Below are positions 42,629 to 55,299 of a stretch of DNA of 64,000 nucleotides, one piece after another. The notes below the pieces were generated by a model. That model had not been told where the DNA came from. It worked only from the letters and a program-made list of their open reading frames with translations, and searched no databases. Every line of letters begins with the position of its first letter. Position 1 is the stretch's first letter. The position numbers were made by a program, and so were the translations under genes. Source of the stretch: Macropodus opercularis (lineage: Eukaryota > Chordata > Actinopteri > Anabantiformes > Osphronemidae); contig CM061106.1 of NCBI GenBank assembly GCA_030770545.1, positions 18,435,001-18,499,000 on the forward strand, written 5' to 3'.

Positions 42629-43053
42629 TGCTTCAAATGTCCCATAACTTTCTACAACTAAATTCAAACAAAATTGAGGTTATTATAATCTGTGCTAATA
42701 ACCACAGAGACTCATTACTGATTCACATCGTTACATGACGTTAGCTTCAAGTTCTACTGTGAGGAACCTTGGTGTCATTTTTGACCAAGATCTCTCTTTT
42801 ACACCATATATTAAAGAAATCTCTAGAACCGCCTACTTCCACCTTAGGAATATTGCTAAAATTAGGAGCATCCTCTCACAGAGTGATGCTGAAAATTTAA
42901 TGCATGCATTTGTAACCTCCAGGCTGGACTACTGTAACTCGCTACTCATAGAATGTCCCAATAACTCTCTAAAAAGCCTCCAGTTAATTCAAAATGCTGC
43001 AGTCACAGTCTGACTGGATTTAGGAAGAGAGATCACATTTCTCCTACATTAGT
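42629..43053 (+). pseudogene. LINE RT C-terminal fragment, copy 2
   Basis: Counterpart of 8746-9170. The 92-codon frame at 42735-43013 is unchanged in length. Confidence 0.8.
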
Positions 43054-43062
43054 TTCCCTGTC

Positions 43063-44162
43063 AAATCTAGGACATCAGCTACAGAGCTGGCTGATGTCCT
43101 CACCTCCATCTTCAACCTCTCCCTCAGCCAGAGCATTGTACCGACTTGCTACAAGGCCAACACAATCGTTCCTCTGGTCAAGAAGAGCCCCCAACCTGCC
43201 TGAATGACTATAGGCCAGTAGCACTCACTCCAATCTTAATGAAGTGCTTTGAGAGAGTGGTGCTGGCCCACATCCAGAACAGTACGCCAGACATGCTGGA
43301 CCCTTTGCAGTATGCATACCGGCCCGACAGGTCCACCTCAGACGCCATCGCTGCTGCCCTTCAGATCTCCCTCTCTCACCTAGAGCATAACGACTCCTAT
43401 ATCAGGATGCTCTTTATCGATTACAGCTCTGCCTTTAACACGGTCTTCCCCCACAAACTCACTCACAAACTGTCTACACTCGGACTGCAGCCCATACTCT
43501 GTGACTGGCTGCTGGACTTCCTGACAGGCAAGGCCCCAGTCTGTCAGGATCGGAAACAGGACGTCAGATACCACAATAACACTGCCACCCCACAGGGGTG
43601 TTTCCTCAGCCCCATCCTCTACACTTCGTTCACACATGATTGTTTCGCCTCCCATAAGGACAACATCATCCTGAATTTCGCTGACGACACTGCAGTAATA
43701 GTAAGGATCACTGGGGGAGATGAAGCAGCCTACAGGAGGGAGGTGGCCAGTCTGCTGACATTTTGTGAGGACAACAACCACGCCCTCAACACAGACAAGA
43801 CGAAGGAGATGATAGTGGACATGAGGAAAGAGAGGAGACCTCATCAACCTATGACACAGGCAGTTTGCACATTTAGAAAAGTTCAATCTGTGGCAGGTCT
43901 GTTCTCCAGCCAGCTGAGGCAATGTCTCTTTGGACTTTATAACTGCTTCATGGAACACAGGTGTAATTTCATGTATCTGATCAATCAGTTTGAATTCTGG
44001 TTAGTCAGTGTCTTGCTTTTGTATTCTGGTTATTATAGACCATCTTGCTCTGTACTTAGTCAGGTAGAATTACAGAATATTACATATATATACAAATATT
44101 TTAGAATAGTGAGCCTTCTCTTTCCCATGGGAACGGCAGGTAGGGAGACACTGTTTAGTTAA
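43063..44162 (+). pseudogene. L2 RT fused to segment V by deletion (338-codon frame)
   Basis: The L2 reverse transcriptase frame is intact here from 43146 through LFIDYSSAFNTV, DWLLDFLTGKAPV, TPQGCFLSPILY, FADDTAVI and MIVDMRKERRPHQP. An 883-bp deletion at 43846 then joins it to segment V (PMTQAVCTFRKVQ...) and to part of LTR-B. The open frame is the longest in the window, but its last 100 residues or so are translated non-coding repeat. Compared with copy 1 it lacks the 5-bp and 1-bp lesions, so those arose in copy 1 later. Confidence 0.88.
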
Positions 44163-44463
44163 AATTGTTTTACAGCATGGACCATGGCCATGAGAGCATG
44201 GTAGCAGAACTTTGATTTGCTTTGTTATCTGTTATACTGACTGACCCTGAGACTGAGCTAATGAGAAGATACATCTTTACTCCCTAGCAACGAAGGAGGT
44301 ATTTAGGTAGGCACAGAGGAGATGACTTCAGATCTACACTCAGGCAGGACAGTGTTGCACTGACTGTGTATGTCTCTTCTTGCAAGAATTAAAGACAACA
44401 GAAAGACAACTTTGATTGATTTTGATTCATTCACCAGGTTGCTAACTGGTTTTTGCCTCTACA
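44081..44463 (+). mobile_element. LTR-B, 5'-truncated, copy 2
   Basis: Counterpart of 11073-11452. A TACATATATATACAAATATT variant at the left edge differs from copy 1. The LTR ends TTTTTGCCTCTACA at 44463. Confidence 0.78.
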
Positions 44464-44889
44464 CACACATTCGCAGGTGTTGGAGCAGCGTATATTCCTA
44501 TTCAGATGATGTCTTTTTGGTGAAAATGGTTCTGTCCTGTCAGGTTAACTATGACTTCAACCACAAGTAAAACTCATTTTCACAAAACTAACCCTGACTC
44601 AAATCTGTACGACATAGTTAGTGTGTGCAGCTTCCTTATAATGAAACTACCAGCGCAACAACCATGGTTTGTGACTACAGGCCATTACTTGTTTACCTGA
44701 TTATTAACATCTTTTTGGAAGGAGGGGGCATCTCAGTCTCAACTGCCAGTGCAGGAGTCTGCTTGTGTTTCACCTGGAATTCAGTGAAAAAAAAGCACAT
44801 TAACAGATAGATATCACATCTTTACAGATTATTAGGCTGTAAGAAAGTAAATTTTAAATATCAGGAACATATCAAAAGGCGCCTAAAAT

Positions 44890-46068
44890 GTCTCCACACG
44901 CACGCTAAGGAGCCAAACCACTACAGACTAGTTGCCCTGATCCCCCACCTAATGAAGACCAAGGAGAAGCTCATCCTCAGCCACCTTCGCTCTGTGGTGA
45001 GCATGGCGAAGGAGCCGCTACAGTTTGCCAACAGGCCGAACATCGGGGTAGATGACGCCGTCATCTACCTTCTGCATCAGGCGCTGACTCACCCGGAGGC
45101 CGCCGGAACTGCTGTGTGGGTCATGTTCTTTGACTTTTCCAGTGCATTCAACATCATCCGGCCAACACTTCTGAGGGAGAAGCTGGGAGGGGCAGGAGAG
45201 AAGGGACAACTGGTGGCGTGCACAACAGACAACCTCACCAACAGGCCACAGTATGTGAGGCTACGCAACTGTGTGTCTGAGGTGGTAGTTTCCAGCACTG
45301 GGGCTCCTTGGGGACGGTGCTCTCACTGTTCCTCTTCACACTTTACACATCGGACTTCACATACAACACCAGAAGTTGTCACCTCCAGAAGTTCTCTGAC
45401 GACTCCGCCCTTGTTGGCTGTGTGTCTGAGGGGAAGAGCTGGAGTACAGTTCAGTCATCACGGACTTTGTAAACTGGTGTGACAGCATCAACCTGTGCTT
45501 AATCAGAAGTAAACCGAAGGAGACGGTCACCAGTGAGCGTCCAGGGCTCAGACATTGAGATAGTGGACAATTTTAAGTACCTGGGTGTTCACCTCAACCG
45601 TAAACTGGACTGGACTCACAACAGTGATGCCACGTAGAAGAAGGGCCAAAGTCGCCTCCACCTGAAGAGACTGGAGTTCTGTCTTGAATCTCCACTGGAA
45701 TTTGTGGAGGAGGTGGGTGAGAGGAGGATGTTGGCCAAGCTGACATCCATCAAGGACAATGCTTATCACCCACTGCATCAGACAGTGGAGGCTCTGTGCA
45801 GCTCCTTCAGTGGTAGACTGATTCACCCATAGTGCAGAAAAGAGCGATACTGCAGGTCCTTCATTCCCACAGCTGTTACACTTTACAACATACCAGTCTA
45901 GTAGCCCCACCCTGTATAAGTTCTATGTTTGCACTCTATTGTAAATATTGTAAATTTTGCATTCTTCTGCACATTTCTGCAATTTTGCACTGCCTATTAT
46001 CTGTATTCTGGAGCTGCTGGAACAATTGATATTCCCTAACATGGCATCAATAAAGGATAATCTTATCT
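44890..46068 (+). pseudogene. LINE RT fragment with 3' UTR (unit U, second copy)
   Basis: The frame at 44952-45482 keeps FFDFSSAFNII, TNRPQYVRLRNC and the motif region up to a frameshift after STGAP. Beyond 45880 it has a 3' UTR missing from the other two copies. That UTR ends AATAAAGGATAATCTTATCT at 46068, a LINE-type 3' terminus with a short ATCTT-like tail. Repeat R follows at once. Confidence 0.82.
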
Positions 46069-46330
46069 AACAGAAAAACATCACTGGTATTGCTTGTATT
46101 AGGATACAGTAGCTAAAACCATAACTTAGGCTGGAAACGGTGCCAAAACGCTTAGAGTCACCAATTTTGTGTTTTTTTAGACCAAAACAACACAAATATG
46201 CCTGCTTTAGTTTTCTATTTGGATCATACCTAACAGTAAAATATCACTGGCATTGCTTGCATTAAGATGCAGCAGCTAAAACTGTGCCAAAATGCTTAGA
46301 ATCACCTGTTCTGTGCATTAGAGAGCAGGT
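46069..46330 (+). repeat. Repeat R, about 1.3 units
   Basis: AACAGAAAAACATCACTGG occurs at the start, then GTGCCAAAACGCTTAGAGTC, a second unit start near 46225, and GTGCCAAAATGCTTAGAATC near 46283. Spacing between the last two landmarks is about 145 bp, a shortened unit. Confidence 0.7.
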
Positions 46331-46362
46331 CAAACTTCTTGGCTTGTCTCTGCTTGCTTTTG

Positions 46363-46629
46363 TCATAATGGGATAGCTGAGTTTTCTGTGTAAATTCTGT
46401 GATTGCGTCGTATACAGGTGTGGGTAGCTCCAAGTAATTTCTGTATAAGGTGCTCTATGTTTTGTTCCAAGGTTTCTATGGTGATATTAACCTGTCTAAT
46501 CCTTTCATTAAGTAGCTGTTCTTGTGATTTCTGGAGGATCTGGTTTACCCGGTAGCTCCTGATGGTGGATCGGAGGCGTGGGCTCACTGTGATGAAGTTC
46601 TGTTGTCTACACCTGAGGCTTAATCTCAA
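46363..46629 (-). pseudogene. Possible Penelope-like N-terminal region, second copy
   Basis: The stretch keeps LRLSLRCRQQNFITVSPRL and NITIETLEQNIEHLIQK. It is shorter than at 12893 because the frame breaks on both sides. The same uncertain family assignment applies. Confidence 0.33.
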
Positions 46630-47654
46630 GTGGTTCCTGTCGTGCTGTAGAGTTGGAAAACCAGCAGACAGTGGCCCTGGAGGACCAAGATTGGCTACCC
46701 CTGTACAACGTTCCTCCCTAGCCTACGTGGCTAATTGCTCTAACAAGCACGTCATTTACAATCCTCAAAACCTTGAGGAAATTAATAAATAAAGTGTCTT
46801 ATTTTCACTTACCTATTTCCTCTCACGAACTGCACCATGAACCTCACAATAATTATTTTTACCTGCTTTTATTGCATTGCGTCTATTTACACATATTTAC
46901 GTTTAAATGTAAGATTCAGACAGAACGTCTGTGTCTGGCAGAACTACAAAAAACCCCAAACACCTAAAACATGCAAAGAAACTCCACATCTACTGTTTTT
47001 CAAAGCCAAAAACATATCAAAACTCAAAATAGATATTTAAAAGCTTCAGGCCTGGCCACAGAAAAACGAGTTGTCTTTAAGGCAGGCAAAGCACTCTCCT
47101 CCCCAAAATCTTAGGGAGCGTGTTTTAATCCCCCAACCTGCGTCAGGCCAAATGCAAATATTTTGTGATTACCACAATTTCATCTCAATTGCTTTGGTTG
47201 CCAGGTCAGAGACAAAACTAAGCACATGAGGTCCTGCAGTCAGAAGAGGTGATTCTCTGCACTCTGCCAACAAGGAACGTTCACATAGACATAGTTCACT
47301 ACAAATGTCCCACACAGCCACACGCGTCGAATCCCAGCAGGGCGTCTCTGCTGCTTCCGGGACCGATGGCCTCCATTCATCCACGGGTGCAACTCCCAGT
47401 TTAAGACCTGCAGTGAACCTGAGTACAAGTGGAAAAAAAGAAAAGAATAACATAAGGCAAATCACGGGAACTTGGCATTTCTTGAACTATGTGTTGCCAA
47501 CTCTAAGATATTATAACCCTCTGACTTCTATTAATTAATCAATCATACATTAATCATCAGTGTTGTTTTAAATTATAACCTTAGATGCAGAGATCAAATA
47601 AGTAGATAATTAACATAATTAGATCAAATTTGATTAAAAATAGAAATCAGAAAA

Positions 47655-49460
47655 CTAGATGATGCTGTCATCAAAATCCATTACATAACGGTGTGAAGTG
47701 GAGAAGTCAGAAGCTAACTGTAGTGAGTTTATGTGAGCATGTGTATGTTTGAGAATACAAAAAACAAACAAACAAACGTGGAAGATCTGCTCCAGCCTCA
47801 TTCTTCCCTCCTCTCTCCATCCCCGACATAGATCCAGTCTGGCACAGGATACAGTCCATCTCGAAGTCCTCCCCGTCCTGTCTGCTCTAATCCCTGCGTC
47901 AGCACTGCCATCTGTCAATTCTGCTTCTTCAATGCTCTCAGGGCCATAGATGAGAGGAATGCAGCAACACAAAATGAATCCCATTATCACTACGCCTATG
48001 GACACCTGCCTGCCCAACCTACTGAAAACCACCTGTGACTGCATCTGTCTCGCTTCACTTTCCCCAGTGATACTGTCTCTATTCTTTCAATGCATTCAAA
48101 TTGACTTAAGAAATTAAGGGAGTACCCTGCGGCATCCCTAACAATGCCCTCTTCTGTTCTATTCTCACATCTGCGTTCAGTATTAGTTTTCCCCTCAGCA
48201 TAGAAGTCATTCAGCACCTGATAAGATGGCGAACTCAAGTATAGCAAACATTCAGCCCTACACCAGGGTCTAGGATCCTGCTTAACCGTCTGCAGAATAT
48301 GATCACACTCCTACCAACTGAACACTGTATTCAACACAAAAAACTTGCCTGGCTTAGCCTTGGTGCAGATGTAGCAATCAGTCTAGCCATTCGTCCGGCC
48401 TGCAAACTGAGCCCATCGGTACCAGCTGTTCTGTTGCGGGGTTATTAAAGGGAGGTAATTTGTTTAATGTAATGTATCAAAATGTCGAGAGACGGGCCCT
48501 TCACAGACCGATACATTGGCGCTGGCATCGTTCAACCAAGAAAAGCTTCATGCGGTGTTAGTTTCAGCGTTCTGTGAGCATTTGAGCACAAGCAATGAGA
48601 GCCAGCGGCAAAGCGTCTGTCCAGTTTAACCCTGTGCTTCGGCAGATTTTCAGCAGTTTGTTTTTCAAAATCCCATTGCACCTCCCAACATCGGACAAGT
48701 TTCACACCGACTTAACACATCATCCACATATTGTTGCTATTTTGGAGCCCAAAAACTGCCCACTCTCTGATTCTCACTTCCCCCCTTGACTCATAAACGA
48801 GCCTTGTTTATCAGCAAGGACAACAATCCAGTCGGAGCCACAAATAGCCCCTCGTGGTTCCTTCATAGTACGTCACCGTCTTTCACTGCTCCTCTCTGCA
48901 TCCAGAGCTGGCATTCAGCTTCTGTAACAAACACAAGTCCCTAGAGGTGATCTGAGTTTGGTGGCATAAGCAGCCAGAATAGCTTTAGTCTCCGCTGCAG
49001 CAGTCCTTTTTGCAGCGCTGTCTGCAGCAGCATTTCCCTGCGTGACCATTGAGGCATCTTCCTTGTGCGCAGCCCACTTAATGATGGCCAGAACTGTTGG
49101 GTTCATCATAGCCATCAACAACTTTCTAATCTGCTCACCACGCACCACAGGAGAACCATTAGCGTATCTAAATCCTCGCCCTTTCCATGCGGCCACAAAC
49201 AGATGGCAAACCCCATCTGCAAAAGCTGAAAACGTATACACTTTGGATCGCTTGCCCTCTGCTAATTCACAAGCGCAGGTCAAAGCCTTCAGCTCTGCCA
49301 GCTGAGCTGAACAGGGTTAAATGCCCTCCTGGGCACATACCACCTCCAGGTTACCATTCTTCTCCTGATCAACTGCAAACCCGCCTTTGAGGGCATCCTC
49401 CTCTCTGTAGAAGGAACAATCTACAAACAAAGTCAACTCTGCATGCTCAAGAGGAACTGC
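47655..49460 (-). pseudogene. Retroviral pol/env remnant, copy 2
   Basis: Envelope-like frames (47655-48247) and RNase H (48915-49460, with VYTFSAFADGVCH and GNAAADSAAKRTAA) match copy 1. The RNase H active-site Asp in VYTDSAF is Phe here. About 300 bp covering most of the integrase (copy 1 15355-15655) are deleted at 48694, so copy 2 is more degraded. Confidence 0.65.
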
Positions 49461-49489
49461 ACTCAAATCTGAACGTTTGATTTAGACAT

Positions 49490-49878
49490 CTTTTGGATAA
49501 TATCTAACAGATAAACATCTTTGCCATTTTTTGCATTAAGAGACAGCAGCTAAAACGATCACTCTCACTGGAAACTGTGCCAAAAATATTTAGAATCACC
49601 TACTCTTTGCAATGGAGACCAAAAAAACACTAATTTGCCTGCTTTAGTGTTTTGTTTGAAACATAAAAGATACAAAAAACATCACTTTGATTGCATTAAG
49701 ATGCAGCAGCTAAAACAATCACTTTGGCTGAAAACAGTGACAAAACGCTTAGAATGCATTTTAAAGATGTTTGCCTGCTTTAATCTTTTATTTAGATCAT
49801 ATCTAGTACAAAAACATCCCTGGCACTTCTTGCATTAACATGCAGGAGCTAAAACCGTCACTGAGGCTGGAAACAGTG
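49490..49878 (+). repeat. Repeat R array, copy 2
   Basis: Counterpart of 16446-16866 with an extra GCATTAAGAGACAGCAGCTA segment that copy 1 has lost. It ends in GGAAACAGTGCC, where the extra unit U begins. Confidence 0.72.
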
Positions 49879-50180
49879 CCTGACTCAAATCTGTACGACA
49901 TAGTTAGTGTGTGCAGCTTCGTTATAATGAAACTACCAGCGCAACAACCATGGTTTGTGACCACAGTGATGGCATTACTTGTTTACCTGATTATTAACAT
50001 CTTGTTGGAAGTAGGGGGCATCTCAGTGTCAACTGCCAGTGAAGGAGTCTGCTTGTGTTTCACCTGGAATTCAGTGAAAAAACAAAAGCACATTAACAAC
50101 AGATAGATATCACATCTTTACAGATTATTAGGCTGTAAGTAAGTAAATAGTAAGTATAAGGAACATATCAAAAGGCACCT

Positions 50181-51177
50181 AAAATATCTCCACACGCACG
50201 CTAAGGAGCCAAACCACTACAGACTAGTTGCCCTGATCCCCCACCTGATGAAGACCAAGGAGAAGCTCATCCTCAGCCACCTTCGCTCTGTGGTGAGCAT
50301 GGCGAAGGAGCCGCTACAGTTTGCCTAAAGGCCGAACATCGAGGTGGATGACGTCATGTACCTGCTGCATCAGGCGCTGACTCACCCGGTGGCCACCGGA
50401 ACTGCTGTGAGGGTCATGTTCTTTGACTTCTCCAGTGCATTCAACATCATCCGGCCAACACTTCTGAGGGAGAAGCTGGGAGGGGCAGGAGAGAAGGGAC
50501 AACTGGTGGCGTGCACAACTGACTACCTCACCAACAGGCCACAGTACATGAGGCTATGCAACTGTGTGTCTGAGGTGGTAGTTTCCAGCACTGGGGCTCC
50601 TCGGGGACGGTGCTCTCACTGTTCCTCTTCACACTTTACACATCGGACTTCACATACAACACCAGAAGTTGTCACCTCCAGAAGTTCTCTGACAACTCCG
50701 CCCTTGTTGGCTGTGTGTCTGAGGGGAAGAGCTGGAGTACAGGTCAGTCATCAGGGACTTTGTGAACTGGTGTGACAGCAACAACCTGTGCTTAATCAGA
50801 AGTAAACCGAAGGAGACAGTCACCAGTGAGCGTCCAGGGCTCAGACATTGAGATAGTGGACAATTTTAAGTACCTGGGTGTTCACCTCAACCGTAAACTG
50901 GACTGGACTCACAACAGTGATGTCATGTAAAAGAAGGGCCAAAGTCGCCTCCACCTGAAGAGACTGGAGTTCTGTCTTGAATCTCCACTGGAATTTGTGG
51001 AGGAGGTGGGTGAGAGGAGGATGTTGGCCAAGCTGACATCCATCAAGGACAATGCTCATCACCCACTGCATCAGACAGTGGAGGCTCTGTGCAGCTCCTT
51101 CAGTGGTAGACTGATTCACCCATAGTGCAGAAAAGAGCGATACTGCAGGTCCTTCATTCCCACAGCTGTTAGACTTA
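50181..51177 (+). pseudogene. LINE RT fragment (unit U, third copy)
   Basis: Frames read HPVATGTAVRVMFFDFSSAF, REKLGGAGEKGQLVACTTDY and TNRPQYMRLCNC, then a frameshift. A stop replaces the Tyr of FAYRP (TTTGCCTAAAG near 50325). The end matches 12864, joined to repeat R. Confidence 0.8.
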
Positions 51178-51264
51178 TCTAACAGAAAAACATCACTGGT
51201 ATTGCAGCAGCTAAAACTGTGCCAAAATGCTTAGAATCACCTGTTCTGTGCATTAGAGAGCAGG

Positions 51265-51669
51265 TCAAACTTCTTGGCTTGTCTCTTCTTGCTTTTGTTG
51301 TAGTGAGATAGCTGAGCTTTCTGTGTAAATTCTGTGATTGCGTCGTATACAGGTGTGGGTAGCTCCAAGTAATTTCTGTTTAAGCTGCTCTATGTTTTGT
51401 TCCAAGGTTTCTATGGTGAAATTGACCTGTCTAATCCTTTTATTAAGCAGCTGTTCTTGTGATTTCTGGAGGATCTGGTTTACCCGGTAGCTCCTGATGG
51501 TGGATCGGAGGCGTGGGCTCACTGTGATGAAGTTCTGTTGTCTACACCTGAGGCTTAATCTCAAGTGGTTCCTGTCGTGCTGTAGAGTTGGAAAACCAGC
51601 AGACAGTGGCCCTGGAGGACCAAGATTGGCTGCCCCTGTACAACGTTCCTCCCTAGCGCACAGCGCCAT
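51265..51669 (-). pseudogene. Possible Penelope-like N-terminal region, third copy
   Basis: A 134-codon frame with LRLSLRCRQQNFITVSPRL and VNFTIETLEQNIEQLKQK. The three copies keep the helical stretch well but not the ends. Family assignment is uncertain. Confidence 0.35.
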
Positions 51670-51953
51670 CTACTGGCCTACGTGGCTAATTGCTGTAACA
51701 AGCACGTTATTTACAATCCTCAAAACCTTGAGGAAATTAATAAATAAAGTGTCTTATTTTCACTTACCTATTTCCTCTCACGAACTGCACCATGAACCTC
51801 ACAATAATTATTTTTACCTGCTTTTATTGCATTGCGTCTATTTACACATATTTACGTTTAAATGTGAGATTCAGACAGAAAGTCCGTGTCTGGCAGAAAT
51901 ACAAAAAAGCCCAAACATATAAAACATGCAGAGAAACTTGGTGAACTTTTAAG

Positions 51954-52347
51954 TCGTTATTAATCACCTACTATAGTTCTGTGGAAGCCACATGTACAGC
52001 AGAAACACAGGTCTGGTTGTTACATGCTAACAAAACGGTCCAAACCTTGTGACTAAGCGCCTGCTGGTCACCACTGAGGGAGCGGCACCAACCTGACCGC
52101 ACGCATTCACTCACCTCAGTTAGGATCCGTTTCTCCCGTTTAGCTGTCCACCAGCGGGTGCACGCGCTCTTAAATCGTTATTAATCACCTACTATAGTTC
52201 TGTGGAAGCCACACGTACAACAGAAACACAGGTCTGGTTAATACATGCTAACAAAATGGTCCAAACCTTGTGACTAAGCGCCTGCTGGTCACCGCCGAGG
52301 GAGGGTTTCTCCCGTTTAGCTGTCCACGAGCGGGTGCACACGCTTAT
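51954..52347. repeat. Tandem duplication, copy 2
   Basis: Units start at 51954 and 52175 (period 221 bp) and match 18516-18909. Confidence 0.83.
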
Positions 52348-52772
52348 ACGACGCCACGTGAACATTTTTATTATATATACACTCAGGACAAACGCACACA
52401 CAACAACTTTGCTGTTGTTCGATTTGTTGACGATTTGTTTGTCTTAGGCGTGGTGAGAAGTCGTACGTCTAACTTTCGTCGGGCAAACCGAAGGATTGTG
52501 CAGAGCTCGCTTTTGACCTCACAGACTGCTTCGCGCCGGCGCAATGGGATTGGAGTCCGGCCAAACCATGTGTGGGGGGCTTGTATCGTCTGGACGGGAA
52601 ATTTTGCTAGTGGTAAAAGTTGCAGATTGTGTTATCTATGTATATATGCTATTAGAAGAACATCACAAACAGGGGTGGTGAATAGTTTCCCATGGCCTGG
52701 GGATTTAAGGGTCTGAGGAAGTTGGGAGTCTTTGTAAACTTACCTGTGGTTTGGTTTCCTCCTATGAAGGGG

Positions 52773-52860
52773 TGGAGCCTGGGCTATAAGAAGGGTGACC
52801 AGACTTACAGCTAGAGAACTGGTGGACTGATGAAGACAGAGAGCACAAAGGAAAGGCATT
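52773..52860 (+). promoter_or_regulatory. TATA-type promoter block, copy 2, splice donor lost
   Basis: AGGGGTGGAGCC and CTATAAGAAG (from 52783) are unchanged from copy 1. The donor reads CACAAAGGAAAGG instead of CACAAAGGTAAGG, so splicing at this site should fail. Confidence 0.5.
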
Positions 52861-54469
52861 TCACAGCTGACATAAAAAAATAAATAAATAAATAAATGTT
52901 AATGTTAATTTCTTTTTTCTGATAAGTTGAATATATAGTGCATTTACTTTACCTGTTTCTGTCATGTGAAGGTGTTTTTGTATTAGTTCCACCCTAAACA
53001 TTAGACTGAAATGTGTAGGTTTTATGAAGAACCTCTGAACCTGTAACACTACCTCAGTATTAAGGCCACGTCTGTCTCCTCTGTGGTGCTCAGGCTGCTG
53101 CTGGAGTCAGTTTGAGCATTCCATGATGACGATGATAAACTAATGATCGTTTGTTAACAGGTTTTGGATTGAAAGAATTCCCTGTAGGTTGGGGCAAAGC
53201 ATTGATTTGGGCATAGCTTTAAAACTTCAGTGTCTGCTTCTATGTAACTTTCTGTTAAACTTGGCTTGTATTTTGATTAATTTGATTTGTACTGGTTTTA
53301 TATTTTAAAGCAAATATGTGATGGACAGTCTGTTTAGGTGAAGAATGTGTTTGTAGCACTGTGAAATGGTTTAGTCACATGAGTTCTGTAGTTCCTTTAA
53401 TGATGAAAGTTAGTTAAGTTAAATCTACAAATGACCCCTGGTAGGATATTAGGAATGACTAAGTCTTAAAAGCATAGTGCAGCCGAGGCTCTGCCATTCC
53501 TCCACTGTTGCTGTACTGTCCTGCCCACACCCATGTCGTATCTCTACTGACAACTCTTGTGAATAAAAAGCTGAACCAGGAGGAGTTGGGTGAAGTTGTA
53601 ACGAATGAGATCCCACCGAGCTCCCCTTGTAAAAGTAAAACTTTGCTTGGCTCCCGTACATTATTTCACTGTTATTGAACTATATCTCCAGGTGCAATCG
53701 ACGCAGTTGATTATTTAAACCCAACATAAATTGGACCTTCGAGCCAAATCCCACGAGATGACATCCTTTAAGGAGGGAGAGGACACACTGAAGTGTGTCG
53801 ACAGCAGGACATCTAGGAAAACCCATGGAAAACCCAGGATGTGAAATTCCTGGCTGGGCCGGTGTTGTAGAGTCTGATCTTCCCTCGTTCCAGTGAAGTA
53901 ATGAGTGAGTACATTGGGTTTACTTCACAATAAGGAAATAAATTCGTTCTAGGTTCACTTCGCTGTAAGGACGTCTTAAAAGTACTTTTGGTTTACTCTG
54001 CCGTGAGCGAGATTAATTGGTTTGGTTTACTCCGCCGTAAAAGGGAGCGGAATGTATGTAAATGAAAATGAGTCATGCATGGATGTGAATGAAGCGCTTG
54101 TGAGTGTGAATGCCACTAGTGGAAGCCGCAGCATGGAGGGAAACCTAACGGTGCCAACAAACTCTGTGGTCTGTTGAAGTACACAAGTAGTGGATTAGGA
54201 ATTTAGGTCCTGAGAAAGACGCGTAGTCTATAAAGGACTAAGAATTGTCATAATAGGAAACAAAACGAGCAAGTCTGCCTAAGACACGAGCAAGTCCAGG
54301 CAGCACAAAATACTTAAGAGTGGAAAAAGAAGCATGTGTGCGGTTAGTAGGAAAGTTAAAAGTGTCAACTTCGAGCGGAAAGAAGCAGTGATAAGGACAG
54401 CTGGCATTTGCAAAGGCACAGAAGGGAAAACAACACATTCAGCAGGGAAAGTCTCGACGACCTGCACTA

Positions 54470-54720
54470 GTGAAATCCGATGTTTGTGGAGACAGTCATG
54501 ACCTTGAAGTTTTCTTTCGAGCACCAGTCAGGGCCTGTGGGAGGAACAGCAGGGGGAGAGGTGTAGGGGGCAGCGAGAACAAAAGCATGATAGCTGCTGG
54601 AAGAGTGGCAAACCTGGACATTACGCTAGGGACTGCAGATCGCAGTGCCCAGGCGAGCATGGCTGGCAGCCCCTGTACAACCCCCATCGAAACCCCCCCC
54701 AATGACTAGCTTAAGAAACT
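54470..54720 (+). pseudogene. ERV-Tyr gag 3' end (nucleocapsid region), broken
   Basis: Short frames (for example CGDSHDLEVFFRAPVRACGR then NSRGRGVG) read as a Gly/Arg-rich nucleocapsid-like region just before protease. No intact zinc knuckle is readable in a single frame. Copy 1 has lost most of it. Confidence 0.4.
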
Positions 54721-54775
54721 GACTCTGAAAGTACTGACGTGATGTTGGATTTGACTGAGACATTAGTGAATCAAA

Positions 54776-55204
54776 TTGCTGCAAAACAGAGTGCAACTCA
54801 AGTGTGGAAAGTTCAAAGGGATAAGAACATTCCTGTGGGATTCTGGTGCAGATAAAACAGTTCTAAAAGAAGCAGTTCCTGGCCTTGTCTCATCCACGGA
54901 AACTATATTTGTAAAATCTGCTATGTTTCAGATAAGCCAGTATTGCATGTCAAAATCACTTTGGATCAAGGATGAAGAAACTGGAGAAACAATGAAAGCC
55001 TCTTTAGTCATATGTCCGGTTAATCTCATGGGAAGAGACTTGTTACATCAACTAAAGATTTCCATAGTTCCCACCTCAAGAGGGAAAGGAGAAACGGCAG
55101 ACACACTAGTTCTTGAAGCAACAGGTGCCCCACATTACTACTGGACATTAGACCAACCCGTTCCCAACTCCACGCATACTGGTGACCAGGTGTTAAATTG
55201 TTAG
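54776..55204 (+). pseudogene. ERV-Tyr aspartic protease
   Basis: A 142-codon frame contains the active-site signature FLWDSGADKTVL and, about 75 residues later, LMGRDLLHQLKISIV, the C-terminal GRD motif of retropepsins. Spacing is normal for a retroviral protease. No start codon function is expected, since it would be read as part of a polyprotein. This domain is deleted in copy 1. It is uninterrupted, but the element around it is dead. Confidence 0.8.
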
Positions 55205-55299
55205 CAGAAAAACAACAGGGACAGTGTCCGTTCATGAAACCTAGGGACATGCATTTGATGTTGAGATACAAACACTGTCAAGGCACTCATCCAATCAAT

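Larger units (their letters stand above)
49880..51940 (+). repeat. Extra unit U, found only in copy 2
   Basis: The order W, LINE RT, R, Penelope-like fragment and 3' segment repeats that of 11590-13620 and 44600-46990. It occupies the place of copy 1 positions 16880-18495. The left junction is inside CAGTGCC|TGACTCAAATCTG and the right junction inside GAGAAACTT|GGTGAAC. It points to unequal exchange or conversion between W segments. Confidence 0.8.

Noticed and set aside
54470..54709. Independent small gene of 79 codons
   Set aside because: It sits between gag start and protease of the provirus and is best read as shifted nucleocapsid sequence.
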